Positions 1-10,300 of a stretch of DNA of 64,000 bases are shown here, piece after piece. Both the position numbers and the translations under genes were made by a program. Under the pieces are notes generated by a model. That model had not been told where the DNA came from, ran no database searches, and worked only from the letters and a program-made list of their open reading frames with translations. The stretch's first letter is position 1; the number at the start of each line of letters is the position of its first letter. The DNA is from Candidatus Altimarinota bacterium (lineage in GTDB: Bacteria > Patescibacteriota > Gracilibacteria > UM-FILTER-43-11). Where the stretch lies: assembly GCA_028281045.1 (NCBI GenBank), contig JANQKP010000001.1:186001-250000 (forward strand), given 5' to 3'.

Positions 1-2
1 AA

Positions 3-2726
3 TTAGCTGAACAAGCTTTAGACATAAGCTCAGAAGAAGATTCAGCATCTGTAGCTAGAAAAACCATTGAAGCTCTTGAAAAAGCAAATAATGTAACGGA
101 GGTTAAAGAAATTCTAAGCCAGAATTTAACTGAAGGTGAAAATCTAGAATATGTAAGCAATGGTGAGTTTGAAGCAGAATATCGCAAATACACTGCTACA
201 GGATTCATGGTTTTTGCAGAAAGTAGTGAGGGTCACTGGAAAATCATCATAGACAAGGATGCAATAGAAAATGATGAAAACTTCGAAAGAGTTAAAAATC
301 AACTCACCCATGAACTACTTCATCTTGAATTTGAAACAGATGAAACTCTGAAGCGTAAAACTTTAGATATGCTCAAGAAGGACACTCAGAAATGGGATGA
401 AATTCAAAGAGCCTTCTTTGCTGCAGTAAAGGGTAAATTCCCACCAGATTACAGAGGTCAAGGAAGACCAAGTCTTGAAGACTGGAAAGAGGAAGACATT
501 GCCAGTGAGCTTTATGCAATGCAAGACATATGGAGAGAGCCATATGATGAAAACAATAAGCATCCAATGAATATTCTTCGTGGACTTATTTTAACCACCC
601 CACTTGGAGTTATGGCTCATGGAGCAGAGGCCATGGCTTCCATGTTCCCTGAGGAACTTATGGGAATGGAGGATGAGTATGCAGAAGATAATCTTAGATG
701 GGAATATCATGGTGCCGAGGAAAATGAAGAAAATGCAGATGATGAAATGCCATCAGATGCTATTGGTGCAGACAGTGGAGGTGACGAAGACAATGTAGAA
801 GAAGGTAAGAAAACCCCTGAAGAGGTTATACGAGACAATCAAAAGATTGCGGAACATATTCAGAGACTTGAAACGAGTGAGCACAAAAAGCACCTGCCAG
901 GAGTAGCAGGTACGCTCGCTGGAATGAAGAAGTACAACGAAAACACACTTAAGCTTCTAAAGGGAAATATGACCCCAGGAGTACTGGCAGCGGCCGCAGC
1001 TCGTAATGAAAAAATTGAAGAAGATGTTAAGGGCATTGAACAGATGCTATCTGAAGCCAGTGAAAATGTGGGAAATGAACGCATCGATGGATTTAGAAAG
1101 CTAATGCTACGTACTTCATTCATGTCTATTGCAGACGTAATGGAGCTGTTTAAAGAATCTTACGAGTATATTGGTCGTCGTCATCAACGTCGTAAACAAG
1201 ATCATGCTGCCAGACTTGGAATGGCCCTGTTCAAGGGAACCACCTGGGAACATGAAGCTAGAGCTCGCCAACTGAAAGCGGAAGCCGAAGAGGTTTCTGA
1301 ATGGGAAGGGCGTCTAGAGAATCTGGATGCATGGCAACTTCAAGAAGTGGTCAAAAAAATGGCAACAGGGCCGTATCAATCTCCAGATCAACTTAAAGCC
1401 GTACTTAGAATCCTGGCGAAAAAAGGTCGTATTGATTGGAGAGATAAATACCTGTGGATCACCATCAATAAGCTTCAAAATGCTGTTCACCTTTCTCCTG
1501 AAGATGAAGTACTTCTTCATAATCCTACAATGCTTCGTACGAAGCTACATACCGCTATGGGTGAAATCTGGGATTATGATGAATTCCTTTCTCTTGAGCG
1601 TAACAACGAAAGTAGTTATCAAAGTGAAAAAGAAAAATATAATCCAATGCTAGATAAGATTCAGAGAAATCTTACCTATCATATGGATACCCTGCTTAAG
1701 AAATTTAGAAATGGAGAAAATGTAGACCCACAAGAATATGAAGCGGCTATTGAGTATGCAATCGTAAATGGTAAGTCAAATTCAGAAACAGCTATGTTCC
1801 ATATTATTGCAGGTATGGCCGAAGGTCTAATTGGTCCAGATCGTGGTCAGGCCCTAGATAAACATCTGAATAAATGGCCGGCAACACAATGGATCTTTGC
1901 CCAAAGTCCACCGTGGAGTCAGAAAGACTTCATGAAACTTTGTAATGATGAATTCAAAAAGGATTTTGACAAAGGCTCAGTAGGACCTCATTTCCAAAAC
2001 TGGTATTGGACCGTGCTCCAAAACGAACGTATGGTAATCGACCGTGTACGTAAATCCGTATCGGAACGTGATTGGGATCATGACTGGGGTCGTGCCATTG
2101 CACCACTTGGAGATGCGAATACAGCGAAGCGTTTCTTCTCAGGTAGATCCGGTCAAGCAGAGGCTAAAGATACTGGTGTGGCCAATGCCTATGTAGGAGC
2201 TCTTCAATGGCTAGAAGAAAATGCACGTAATCCTAAACGTATTGCACCACCAGAAGAATTTGCACGCCAAATTGCTTGGGTGGCTATGGCCGATGGAATC
2301 TTAGATAATACGGCATATACAGGCACGGGAGGAATAGCACTCACTCAACCTGTGCGTAAAAATGCGAGCATGCTTGGTGTAGTACCACGTGAATCTGGAG
2401 TAACTCATCATGAAGATTGGAACATGCAACAGTTCCGTAATAAAATGCATAGATTCCTTGAGCATATTGATCCTACTCTATTCAAACTACTTCGTACGGA
2501 GGTTCGTGTAGAAGATGATGCTAAAAAAACATGTAATGATGTAAAACAGCATATAGCGAAATACTATCCAGAACTTAATATGGAAGTTTCTAAAGCTAAG
2601 CATGTCGATGATATATTTGAAAAAATGGATGCGATTATCCAAGTTGTAGTTGCAAGTAGTGTAAGAAATGGAACCTTCCAAAATGCACTTCAATTCCTAG
2701 TAGCAGATATTGGCCAACTTAAGTAG
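3..2726 (+). CDS. Large protein with HELLH zinc-peptidase-like motif, 5' end outside the window
   Basis: The reading frame is open from base 3, so the true start lies upstream; the first in-frame ATG is at 207. An HExxH motif (HELLH, bases 309-323) follows a short hydrophobic stretch and is followed by LEFE, which looks like a zinc metallopeptidase active-site helix. The remaining 800 residues are rich in charged and helical sequence, with an acidic stretch around 660-810 and no membrane segment that I can see. The third zinc ligand is not assigned. The gene ends TAG and overlaps the end of convergent priA by 8 bp. I do not recognise the family; a peptidase role rests only on the motif. Confidence 0.75.
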   Translation, partial: LAEQALDISSEEDSASVARKTIEALEKANNVTEVKEILSQNLTEGENLEYVSNGEFEAEYRKYTATGFMVFAESSEGHWKIIIDKDAIENDENFERVKNQLTHELLHLEFETDETLKRKTLDMLKKDTQKWDEIQRAFFAAVKGKFPPDYRGQGRPSLEDWKEEDIASELYAMQDIWREPYDENNKHPMNILRGLILTTPLGVMAHGAEAMASMFPEELMGMEDEYAEDNLRWEYHGAEENEENADDEMPSDAIGADSGGDEDNVEEGKKTPEEVIRDNQKIAEHIQRLETSEHKKHLPGVAGTLAGMKKYNENTLKLLKGNMTPGVLAAAAARNEKIEEDVKGIEQMLSEASENVGNERIDGFRKLMLRTSFMSIADVMELFKESYEYIGRRHQRRKQDHAARLGMALFKGTTWEHEARARQLKAEAEEVSEWEGRLENLDAWQLQEVVKKMATGPYQSPDQLKAVLRILAKKGRIDWRDKYLWITINKLQNAVHLSPEDEVLLHNPTMLRTKLHTAMGEIWDYDEFLSLERNNESSYQSEKEKYNPMLDKIQRNLTYHMDTLLKKFRNGENVDPQEYEAAIEYAIVNGKSNSETAMFHIIAGMAEGLIGPDRGQALDKHLNKWPATQWIFAQSPPWSQKDFMKLCNDEFKKDFDKGSVGPHFQNWYWTVLQNERMVIDRVRKSVSERDWDHDWGRAIAPLGDANTAKRFFSGRSGQAEAKDTGVANAYVGALQWLEENARNPKRIAPPEEFARQIAWVAMADGILDNTAYTGTGGIALTQPVRKNASMLGVVPRESGVTHHEDWNMQQFRNKMHRFLEHIDPTLFKLLRTEVRVEDDAKKTCNDVKQHIAKYYPELNMEVSKAKHVDDIFEKMDAIIQVVVASSVRNGTFQNALQFLVADIGQLK

Positions 2727-4878
2727 TGTGAATCGGATCGATATCAATTCTCCATCCCTCAGGCACCTGCCAGCTTTGGAAAAGCTCTTGAGGCTCGTTT
2801 AAGCGAACCAGTAAATGGTGATGATAAGTATTATTCACTTTTGGAATCAAAGCCGGTGCCGATAAAATCTTCACCTCTGTTTTTTCTTTGAAGAGTCCTC
2901 GTAGTTTTTCTTCTTCTGTTTCAATCGCAGAAGATACTTTTTCTTGGCTATCTCCCACCAAAGTGAATTTCACCATGCGGCTAAACGGTGGGTAGTTTAG
3001 TTTTTTTCTAAATGAAAGTTCTTGCTCTATAAAATTCTGATACTCATAAGCCGCTGCAGATTTAATCGTAAAGTGATCTGGACTATACGTTTGCAGAATC
3101 ACTTCTCCAGGAAATTCCCCTCTTCCACAACGTCCAGCCACCTGAGTTACAATTTGAAAAAGTCTTTCATGACTTCTGAAGTCTGGAATATGCAGGCCAA
3201 CGTCAGCAAGCACCAGGCCAATCAGACTCACTTTTTCAAAGTCGAGGCCTTTGGCAATCATTTGCGTTCCCACAAGCACATCGTACTCGTGATTTAAGAA
3301 AGATTTATAAATTGGAGCAAAGCCTTGCTTGTCACTTGTGGTATCTCGATCCGCACGGATCACTCTAGCTTCCGGAAAAAGTTCTTTTACAGCGGCTTCT
3401 ACCTTTTGCGTTCCTACTCCGGTGTATTTAATGTGCGGACTTTGACAGCTTGGGCATAAAAGCACATTGTTTTTTTCAAAGTTACAGTAATGGCACTTTA
3501 GAATTTCTCCTTTGAAGCTTTTGTGGTGCTTCAAGGAGATATCACAACTTGGGCACATTTCAGTGTGGCCGCAGTCTCGGCAAATCACAGCGCTAGAAAG
3601 CCCCCGCTGATTCACAAAAAGAATCACCTGCTCTTTTTTATCAAGACGTTCTTTCATTTTTTGCTGAAGCGCTAAAGATAGCACTGAAAAGTTTCTTTTC
3701 TGGAACTCATCTCTAAGGTCTACAATTTCAATTGGCGGCAGTGGCGCCTTATTAATACGCTCTTTAAGTTCAACGTGGTCATAAATCCCCTCTTTGGCTT
3801 TGTAAAAAGTCTCCACACTTGGGGTGGCGCTTCCAAACACAAGGGTGACATCGCTAAGTGCTGTCATTTTTTCTGCAATATGGTGCGTTAAATAATACGG
3901 ACTCGTTTCTTGTTTATACGTCCACTCATGTTCTTCATCAACAATAATAAGTCCAAGCTCATCTAGGGGTGCAAAAATAGCACTCCGTGAACCAATAGCA
4001 AGCCTGGCGTAACCTGTTTTTACTTTCCACCATTCATGCAGCCTTTCGGTGTCATTTAACTTAGAATGGAATACAGCCATGTGCTCTCCAAAGGTGGCTT
4101 TAAAAGCCTCAATCATCTGAGGCGTTAAAGCAATTTCAGGCACAAGTAGAAGCGCCTGTTTTCCAGCCTGCACTTTTCCGGTAATAGCTCTTAAATACAC
4201 TTCGGTTTTTCCAGAACCAGTCACCCCCTGTAGAAGCACGGGTTTTTTAGCACTTGAAATAGAATCAAGAGCAGTGCTCTGATCTACTGTTAAATTCTTA
4301 TCAAAAGGAGTTAGTGGAAAAGTCTTATCTGCCTTTTCATAAAGCACGGTTTCTGTTTCTTGAAGGATTCCTTTTTTAACCAGAGATTGAATGGTGCTTA
4401 AACTCACTTCAGGCACATGCCTTTGAAGGGTTTCACGGCTTACGCCATTATTCGTTCTCATAAAATCCACAAGCAGCTTTTGCTTGTCTCCACGCAAGGC
4501 GGGATCTTGCTCTAAAAGGCTGTATTCAGTAATGGCAGGAGCCTTAAAGTTTCCTTCCCAAATTTTCTTAGGCACCATGAGCCGAAGGGCTCTGGCGATA
4601 GAAGTCTTGTAAGTAGCTGCAATATATTTACACAGCTCAATCGAAGGCAGCTCCAAAGAAACTGCTTCTTTTTTAGAGATTGCTCTAATTTTATCTTCAG
4701 AAAGTCCTTCAGGAGCAGTATCGGTTAGGTTTATCACCATTCCAGAAGCCGTGCGGTTTCTAAAGGGAACTGTAACGGCGTCCCCCACTTGAACAGGAGT
4801 ATTAGAATCCACCTTATAAGTTAAAGGATCGTCAAAGGCACCCGGTTTTTTAAACAAAATAATTTCTGCGTATTTCAT
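2719..4878 (-). CDS. priA: Primosomal protein N' (PriA), replication-restart helicase
   Basis: PriA is a 3'-5' superfamily 2 helicase that reloads the replisome at stalled forks. The 719-residue length is close to the usual ~730. Walker A GVTGSGKT lies at residues 218-225, the DEEH box at 314-317, and a motif III-like GSATPS near 349-354. Eight cysteines in four CxxC pairs (433/436, 442/445, 462/465, 475/478) form the two PriA zinc sites. The N-terminal 3'-DNA-binding domain (VGDAVTVPFRNR) is present. The start ATG is followed by MKYAEIILF. It is divergent from the membrane-protein gene at 4961 and convergent with the HELLH gene. Confidence 0.95.
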   Translation of the reverse strand: MKYAEIILFKKPGAFDDPLTYKVDSNTPVQVGDAVTVPFRNRTASGMVINLTDTAPEGLSEDKIRAISKKEAVSLELPSIELCKYIAATYKTSIARALRLMVPKKIWEGNFKAPAITEYSLLEQDPALRGDKQKLLVDFMRTNNGVSRETLQRHVPEVSLSTIQSLVKKGILQETETVLYEKADKTFPLTPFDKNLTVDQSTALDSISSAKKPVLLQGVTGSGKTEVYLRAITGKVQAGKQALLLVPEIALTPQMIEAFKATFGEHMAVFHSKLNDTERLHEWWKVKTGYARLAIGSRSAIFAPLDELGLIIVDEEHEWTYKQETSPYYLTHHIAEKMTALSDVTLVFGSATPSVETFYKAKEGIYDHVELKERINKAPLPPIEIVDLRDEFQKRNFSVLSLALQQKMKERLDKKEQVILFVNQRGLSSAVICRDCGHTEMCPSCDISLKHHKSFKGEILKCHYCNFEKNNVLLCPSCQSPHIKYTGVGTQKVEAAVKELFPEARVIRADRDTTSDKQGFAPIYKSFLNHEYDVLVGTQMIAKGLDFEKVSLIGLVLADVGLHIPDFRSHERLFQIVTQVAGRCGRGEFPGEVILQTYSPDHFTIKSAAAYEYQNFIEQELSFRKKLNYPPFSRMVKFTLVGDSQEKVSSAIETEEEKLRGLFKEKTEVKILSAPALIPKVNNTYHHHLLVRLNEPQELFQSWQVPEGWRIDIDPIHTT

Positions 4879-4906
4879 ATTGAGATTTCAAGTGTACCAA
4901 AGGGCT

Positions 4907-4934
4907 TTGCCCCCCACAATACCTATGATACAAT
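4907..4934 (+). promoter_or_regulatory. Promoter for the gene at 4961
   Basis: -35 TTGCCC (4907-4912), 16-bp spacer, -10 TACAAT (4929-4934). The predicted start of transcription near 4941 would leave a leader of about 20 nt. Confidence 0.5.
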
Positions 4935-4960
4935 CTTGACAAATAAGCATAAAAACATAA

Positions 4961-6229
4961 ATGAAATTTAGCTACACCGCGCTAAGTGCAGAGAATAAAC
5001 AGCTCAACGGGCTTCTAGAGGCCGCGGATTTAGAGGCGGCTAAAAATGAGCTCCACAAAATGGAAGTTTCTATTATTACGATTGAAGAAATTTCAAATGA
5101 GGAATATGCAAAAAGAAAAGAACAAGAAACAGCAGAAAAAGCAGCCCAAGGAATACAGACCTTTGAGTTTAAAGCAGTAGACCCTACGGGAAAAGAAGTA
5201 GATGGAACTATTGATGCTATCGATGATGAGGCCGCCTTTAAAAGACTGATTGCTGAATATAAATTCGACGTAAAAACCCTGGGTACTCCAGGGCAAGATG
5301 AAGTGGCCGCTGCCACAAGGCTCAAAGAACTTCGAGGTATTCTTGAAGGCAAAGGAGAAAAGACAGCCCCTGAAAAAGAAAAGGCAGAAGAAGAAACCAA
5401 GGTAGATGAGAAACAAATTGCCGAGATCGATAAGATCATCAAAAACACTAAGGAAATGATCGCCCAAGGCGAAGAACTCTTTTCTGCCGCACGTATGCAA
5501 GAAATCAATGCAGAGCTGGGCGAACTAGAGCGCGTGCGCACCAGTAATAACATCAAGCATATTACTGAAGTGAGTAAGCAGCTTTATAAGTTGATCAGTG
5601 AACCAGATGCGGCGCCAAAAGAAACCCTAGAAACAAAACCGGAGTATAAATCACTACTTGGAGAGATGTCAGAAACCAATATTGTGAAGTCTGATATGAA
5701 TCTTTATGAAAAAGCGATTGCAGATAAAAAGCTGCAATCTATTTTTGGTCAGATTTCAGGTAAGCTCAGCTTCTTGAAGAAAAAAGAAGCAGCTGCTGGA
5801 GCAGAAAAGGTAAGCCCTAAAGAAAAGTTAAAATCTCTATTCACTAAAAAACCTAAGCTTAAGGCTGAAGACATTATTGGAAAAAAAGAAGAGACCACAG
5901 AAAAGCAGGTGCAAAAAGCCGATAAAAAACCTTCGATGTGGACCAATTTCTTTGTAGAAGTCGATAGCTTCTTTGGATGGCTTCTTTGTTTTTACATTCT
6001 TTATTTCTTCCTCGCTGACTTTGCCTTAGAAAAACAAATTGGAATCCCTGGGGAATTCGCCTTAAAAACCCTTCAAACTCCCCTACTCATCAACATCACT
6101 TTATTCCTTCTGATGAGTCACCTGATTTTTAGAGTTAAAAACCTTCACTTTCAAAAAAATATTTTAGGTAGTCTATTCCTATTCTTCTTTGGCTACGGAA
6201 TCTACGCCTTTGTTATTGTTAATTTCTAA
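4961..6229 (+). CDS. Membrane protein with two GspF/PilC N-terminal-type repeats
   Basis: Residues 1-45 (FSYTALSAENKQLNGLLEA) and 67-107 (FEFKAVDPTGKEVDGTIDA) both follow the F-Y-x-A-x-(4)-G-x(4)-G-x-I-x-A pattern seen at the N terminus of type II secretion F/PilC proteins. A long Lys/Glu-rich, probably helical, cytoplasmic region follows (about 110-325). Three hydrophobic segments close the protein (about 335-357, 372-388, 396-422). The conserved PilC membrane domains are not visible, so this is not an ordinary PilC. No partner pilus ATPase is adjacent. The function is unknown; a scaffold or regulator at the inner membrane is only an inference. Confidence 0.7.
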   Translation: MKFSYTALSAENKQLNGLLEAADLEAAKNELHKMEVSIITIEEISNEEYAKRKEQETAEKAAQGIQTFEFKAVDPTGKEVDGTIDAIDDEAAFKRLIAEYKFDVKTLGTPGQDEVAAATRLKELRGILEGKGEKTAPEKEKAEEETKVDEKQIAEIDKIIKNTKEMIAQGEELFSAARMQEINAELGELERVRTSNNIKHITEVSKQLYKLISEPDAAPKETLETKPEYKSLLGEMSETNIVKSDMNLYEKAIADKKLQSIFGQISGKLSFLKKKEAAAGAEKVSPKEKLKSLFTKKPKLKAEDIIGKKEETTEKQVQKADKKPSMWTNFFVEVDSFFGWLLCFYILYFFLADFALEKQIGIPGEFALKTLQTPLLINITLFLLMSHLIFRVKNLHFQKNILGSLFLFFFGYGIYAFVIVNF

Positions 6230-6267
6230 CATTATAAAGATAGATCAAGCTAAGTTCTGCTAGGAGC

Positions 6268-6296
6268 TTGCCCCTATAGGGGCAGTTTGGTAGCAT
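6268..6296 (+). promoter_or_regulatory. Promoter overlapped by a 16-bp perfect palindrome (candidate operator)
   Basis: -35 TTGCCC (6268-6273), 17-bp spacer, -10 TAGCAT (6291-6296) preceded by TGG. The palindrome TGCCCCTATAGGGGCA (6269-6284) covers the -35 element and most of the spacer. No T-run follows it, so an operator is likelier than a terminator. Predicted leader for the gene at 6312 is under 12 nt. Confidence 0.5.
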
Positions 6297-6311
6297 AATA
6301 TCTGATAATAA

Positions 6312-7334
6312 ATGTCAAAAACGAAAAACAATCACCGGGGAGGAATTATCACATGGCTTGTACTTGTGATCGTTATCGCACTAGGAGCTTGGCTGCTATG
6401 GACATTTAGATTTGCTGCGGGGCCTTTAGAAGAGTTTGAAAAACCTGTGGTGCAAGAAGAAGTGAAAGAAGAGGAAGAAAAGAAGCCTGCTAAGAAATTT
6501 AAAGAGCCTAGCGCAGAAGAAAAAGTAGCCCTAGACGAAAAAGCCCTGCTCAACGCTCTTAAGTCAGCTTCACCGGAAGATTGTGACGCGATTCGTTGGA
6601 ACGATGAGCTGAAAACTGAATGTAAAGACACGGCCTACACAGCAGAAACTTTAAAATCTAAAGACAGCTCTGGGTGTAGCGCCATAGTAAACCCAGTGCT
6701 TAGACAAGAATGTTTAGACCAAATCGCTTATACGGCTGCGCTTGAAGGACGCAGCGTAGAAGCTTGCTCGGACATCGTAGATGCGGTGCTGAAACAACAG
6801 TGTATAGACCTTTTAAATGTAAGCATTGCTAAAACCGCTGAATCGGCAGATGAATGTGACGTGATTACCGATGAAACCGCCCGCGCTAAGTGTAAGGATG
6901 AATTCTATCTAACAGATAGTATTGAAAGCTTAGACGAGGGAAGCTGTGCCAATATTGAAGATGCTGCTTCTCAGACTCGTTGTGTGAATACCATTGCGCT
7001 TCAAAGAGCAAATTATGAAAATGCACAAACGATTAAAAGCAGAACGATTGTGAGCAATGAACAGCAGCTGCAAAACTGTAGTAATTTAGATGGATTACAA
7101 TCGAGCACTTGTGCTGACACAGCTAATTTCAACTTAGCCTTTGAAAAGAAGGATCTGACTTACTGTAATGCGATTTCAGATGCCAATAAAAAATCACAGT
7201 GTTTCATTGAGCAAGGAGCTAAAATCGATCAGTTCTACTTAGGACAAGCCACGGCTCAGAAAAATCCAGAGCTTTGCTCTAAAGTTTCAGATGCTCAAGC
7301 TCAAATTTTATGTCAACAATTTGCCAGCCAATAA
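6312..7334 (+). CDS. Membrane-anchored protein with eight Cys-pair repeats
   Basis: One membrane segment (residues 13-33) is followed by an acidic/Lys-rich linker (about 40-80) and then a repeat domain to the end. Cysteines fall in eight pairs: 91/104, 122/134, 152/164, 182/194, 212/224, 256/267, 285/297 and 322/334. Pairs two to five have an exact 30-residue period and C-x11-C spacing, with the loose pattern C-x2-I-x-D/N-x(6)-C. With this topology the repeats are probably extracytoplasmic and disulphide-bonded within each unit. The stop overlaps the next start by 1 bp (TAATG), so it is co-translated with the 1074-residue secreted protein. No family recognised. Confidence 0.8.
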   Translation: MSKTKNNHRGGIITWLVLVIVIALGAWLLWTFRFAAGPLEEFEKPVVQEEVKEEEEKKPAKKFKEPSAEEKVALDEKALLNALKSASPEDCDAIRWNDELKTECKDTAYTAETLKSKDSSGCSAIVNPVLRQECLDQIAYTAALEGRSVEACSDIVDAVLKQQCIDLLNVSIAKTAESADECDVITDETARAKCKDEFYLTDSIESLDEGSCANIEDAASQTRCVNTIALQRANYENAQTIKSRTIVSNEQQLQNCSNLDGLQSSTCADTANFNLAFEKKDLTYCNAISDANKKSQCFIEQGAKIDQFYLGQATAQKNPELCSKVSDAQAQILCQQFASQ

Positions 7335-10300
7335 TGAAGTTTAAATTTATCTCCATCATCGCTCTTGCTATCACCCTGATCATTCCAGGGCAAGCTCAAG
7401 CTAAACAGTTCATGACTGGAGAAGCTCAAGGTGAAACGATTATCGTCGATTTTGAGCCCGCAGGACTGGCGGATGAATTTAGAGCCTCTATTTACGAATA
7501 CTCAGACAACAACACCACACTGCCTTCTACGGTATGTGACACTTTAGGATGTCTTATGACTGGATTTGCCTGGAGTGAACTTGTAGGTTGGATTGTTTTA
7601 GATGGATACACATTGCAACAAGTGACCCCTGGATATCTCAACTCAGATTATCCTAAAGTCCTTTATAAATATAACGGGGCAGGTCGCTACCCTCTCACCG
7701 GATTCGTTTGGGCAGAACATGGGGGTTGGATTGCCCTTTCGGATGACACTGGTTCCCCTACTCCCGTAGGAACCACAACAGACACCACTTCCCAAGATAA
7801 TTCGGACTGGGGAGTTTGGGCTGAAATCACTGACCTAGGTGGTGGAACCATTGATGTACAACTGCGTGGATTTGCCTGGGGTGAAGACGTGGGTTGGATT
7901 AAGATGAGCTCCGAAGCCGGAGACAGTCCCACTTTTCAGTCAGAATCAGATTGGGACCCAGATTTAGAATCTCCAGAAATATTTGCTGTAGATGGAGCTT
8001 GGTTTGAAAACACCAGTTCTGGATACGTAATGAACTGGGAATACTTTGCTGATGATGGTGTGGCTGGAATCTTAAATACCAATCTTTCTGTAACAACTCC
8101 TAATCCAGAATGTGTGCCACCAGGGATCCTTGGTGAAGAAGTGATCACAGGCTCTTCAGCCATTCGCCTCATCATGCCACTGGTTGGGTTTGTCCAATGG
8201 ACCAATGTGGCCAATAAAGGATATTGTGAATTTGAAATAGAAGGAACTATTACCGATGCTGCAGGGCTTAGAACCTATATTGGAGATGGAACGGGAGCGC
8301 GCCCAGAAGACACCGTGATTGCCGATCCAATTACCATGTACACCATGGCAGGAACCCCTGCCACGATTGGCAGCAGCGATTTAACATTGCCAACCCCAGC
8401 GGTTGCCGATGGAACACATCTGGCCACTTTTGATTTAAATGTAGATGATCTTGGAACCAATAATGTGATTAGCATTCCTGCTGACGTCGTTGGAGGAGAT
8501 AGTCCAGGACGTGATGTGAATGTAGTTGTAGACATTAACAATACGGTTTACTACGATTCTGTGCTTTCAACAAATAGTGGTTCTTCAACGCCAATTGTGG
8601 CTGGAGACAGCAGTACTGGATTCCCTCTTAATGAAGGAATCACTCAAATTGATTACAGTGGTGCTATTCCGCTCACCTTTGACTTAGCAACAGAAACATA
8701 TCCACTGACCCTATCTTCATATGCTCCAACCGTAGGGTCTATGGGGCTAGATTCATTTGTGGTAGATCAATACACCGTTTCAATTACCGATGAAGCTCTT
8801 GGAGACGAAAGTACACATCCAGATTATGTAGCTGGTCCAGAACGCGCTGCGTTGACCACGAATTACCCTGCCTTTGCGGTGAATGAAGCCGTAGTGTTTA
8901 CCCCAGGAGTAACTGTAGGCAACGGGTCTATTAGCTCAGAAACGATCACCCCGGGAATTCCTTACGACATCGACTTTGAAGTAGAAAACAATAGTACAAG
9001 CAAAATCATTTCTAGCTTAGCGGTGAATAACGACTTGGTTTATAAAGGAGGTTCTGGATCTGGAGTGTTCTACATGGCCGCTTCAGACATTCACGAAACC
9101 TCTAGTGCTGATGCTGCGAGAGGTCGCTTAAATCCAGTAGGGATCACCAGTAGTTACGAGCTTTACGAAGGTGAATTCTTTAGTGGAACAGACTTCAGTG
9201 CCACTAATTCCATCTTCGATGGACTTCATACACCATACGCCGACTGGGAACTTAATATTGCCGGAGTTGCAGCTGATGGAGCCTACAACGTAGATGAATC
9301 CTTCAATGCCACAGACGATCGTATTGATCGTAGTGAAGAAGATAGCTTCAGCTCTGGAATTGCCATCACCACAGATCCTGCAAATCCTGAGTTCGTCAGC
9401 AAACAGATCAGCTTCATTCCTGCACATAACCCTCCAGGACCACTAGAAAATGTAACCTTTGAAGCAGAACAACAAATTGGATACCGCTACAACGATCAAC
9501 AGATCGTTACGGTTTACGAGCCTTCTGCGGACCTATTCCCACCAGCCACGGTTCAAGCCATTGGAGCGCAGTTCACAGGAACGGCTTCTGGAGAGCAGAT
9601 CTTTGAAACCGATAAAGAGTTTGATGTGATCGGAGGCGGAGCCACCGTGCAGCTTCAAGATCAGATCAGAAAAAACCTAGGAGCGCTAACGGTTGGACAA
9701 TCCCCTTGTACCGCGGCGGATAACTTTGTGATCACGAGTAATCAGCTACCAACCAATGGAAACTGTGTAGTAAACCTAGGAAACAATCAATACCTGGCTT
9801 ACTACGAAGGAACTCCAGATGAAATCACCATTTCACTGGATAACTCAGGATCAGACATCATTGTTCCAAATGATGCGCGTTACACCATTGCCATTCGCGG
9901 TGGAGGTAACCTAGAGATCAAAGACAATCTCGTTTACGGAAACGCGAATGCTTCTCTTGGATTCATTCTTCTTAAGAATGATGACCCGGCATATAACGAT
10001 CCAGGGAACATTGTTTCAGACACAGATCGTGGAGCCAACATCTTCATCAGTGCAGAGCCAACGAATATCATTGGCAATGTATACGCTGAAGGAGCCCTCA
10101 TCTCTTACGACTCCGTTGCCTCTAGCTTCTACTATGGAACCAATGCCATCAGCTCAACAGATCTAAAACATCAACTGTACTGGCAAGGAAGCATTGCTTC
10201 AAGCAACACCATTGGTGGAGCCTCTCGCACGCAACTGCCTGAAGGCAAAGGATGTGATGATGGATCAACCAACCTCGCTTGTGCGCAGCGCTTCGATCTA

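Noticed and set aside
4972-5556. Long antisense open frames within the Lys/Glu-rich gene at 4961 and similar ones elsewhere
   Set aside because: They follow from codon bias on the opposite strand and have no recognisable protein features or promoters.
7310-7333. ATG at 7310 as start of the large secreted protein
   Set aside because: It overlaps the Cys-repeat gene and breaks the signal-peptide layout; the TAATG at 7334 fits the window's coupling style.
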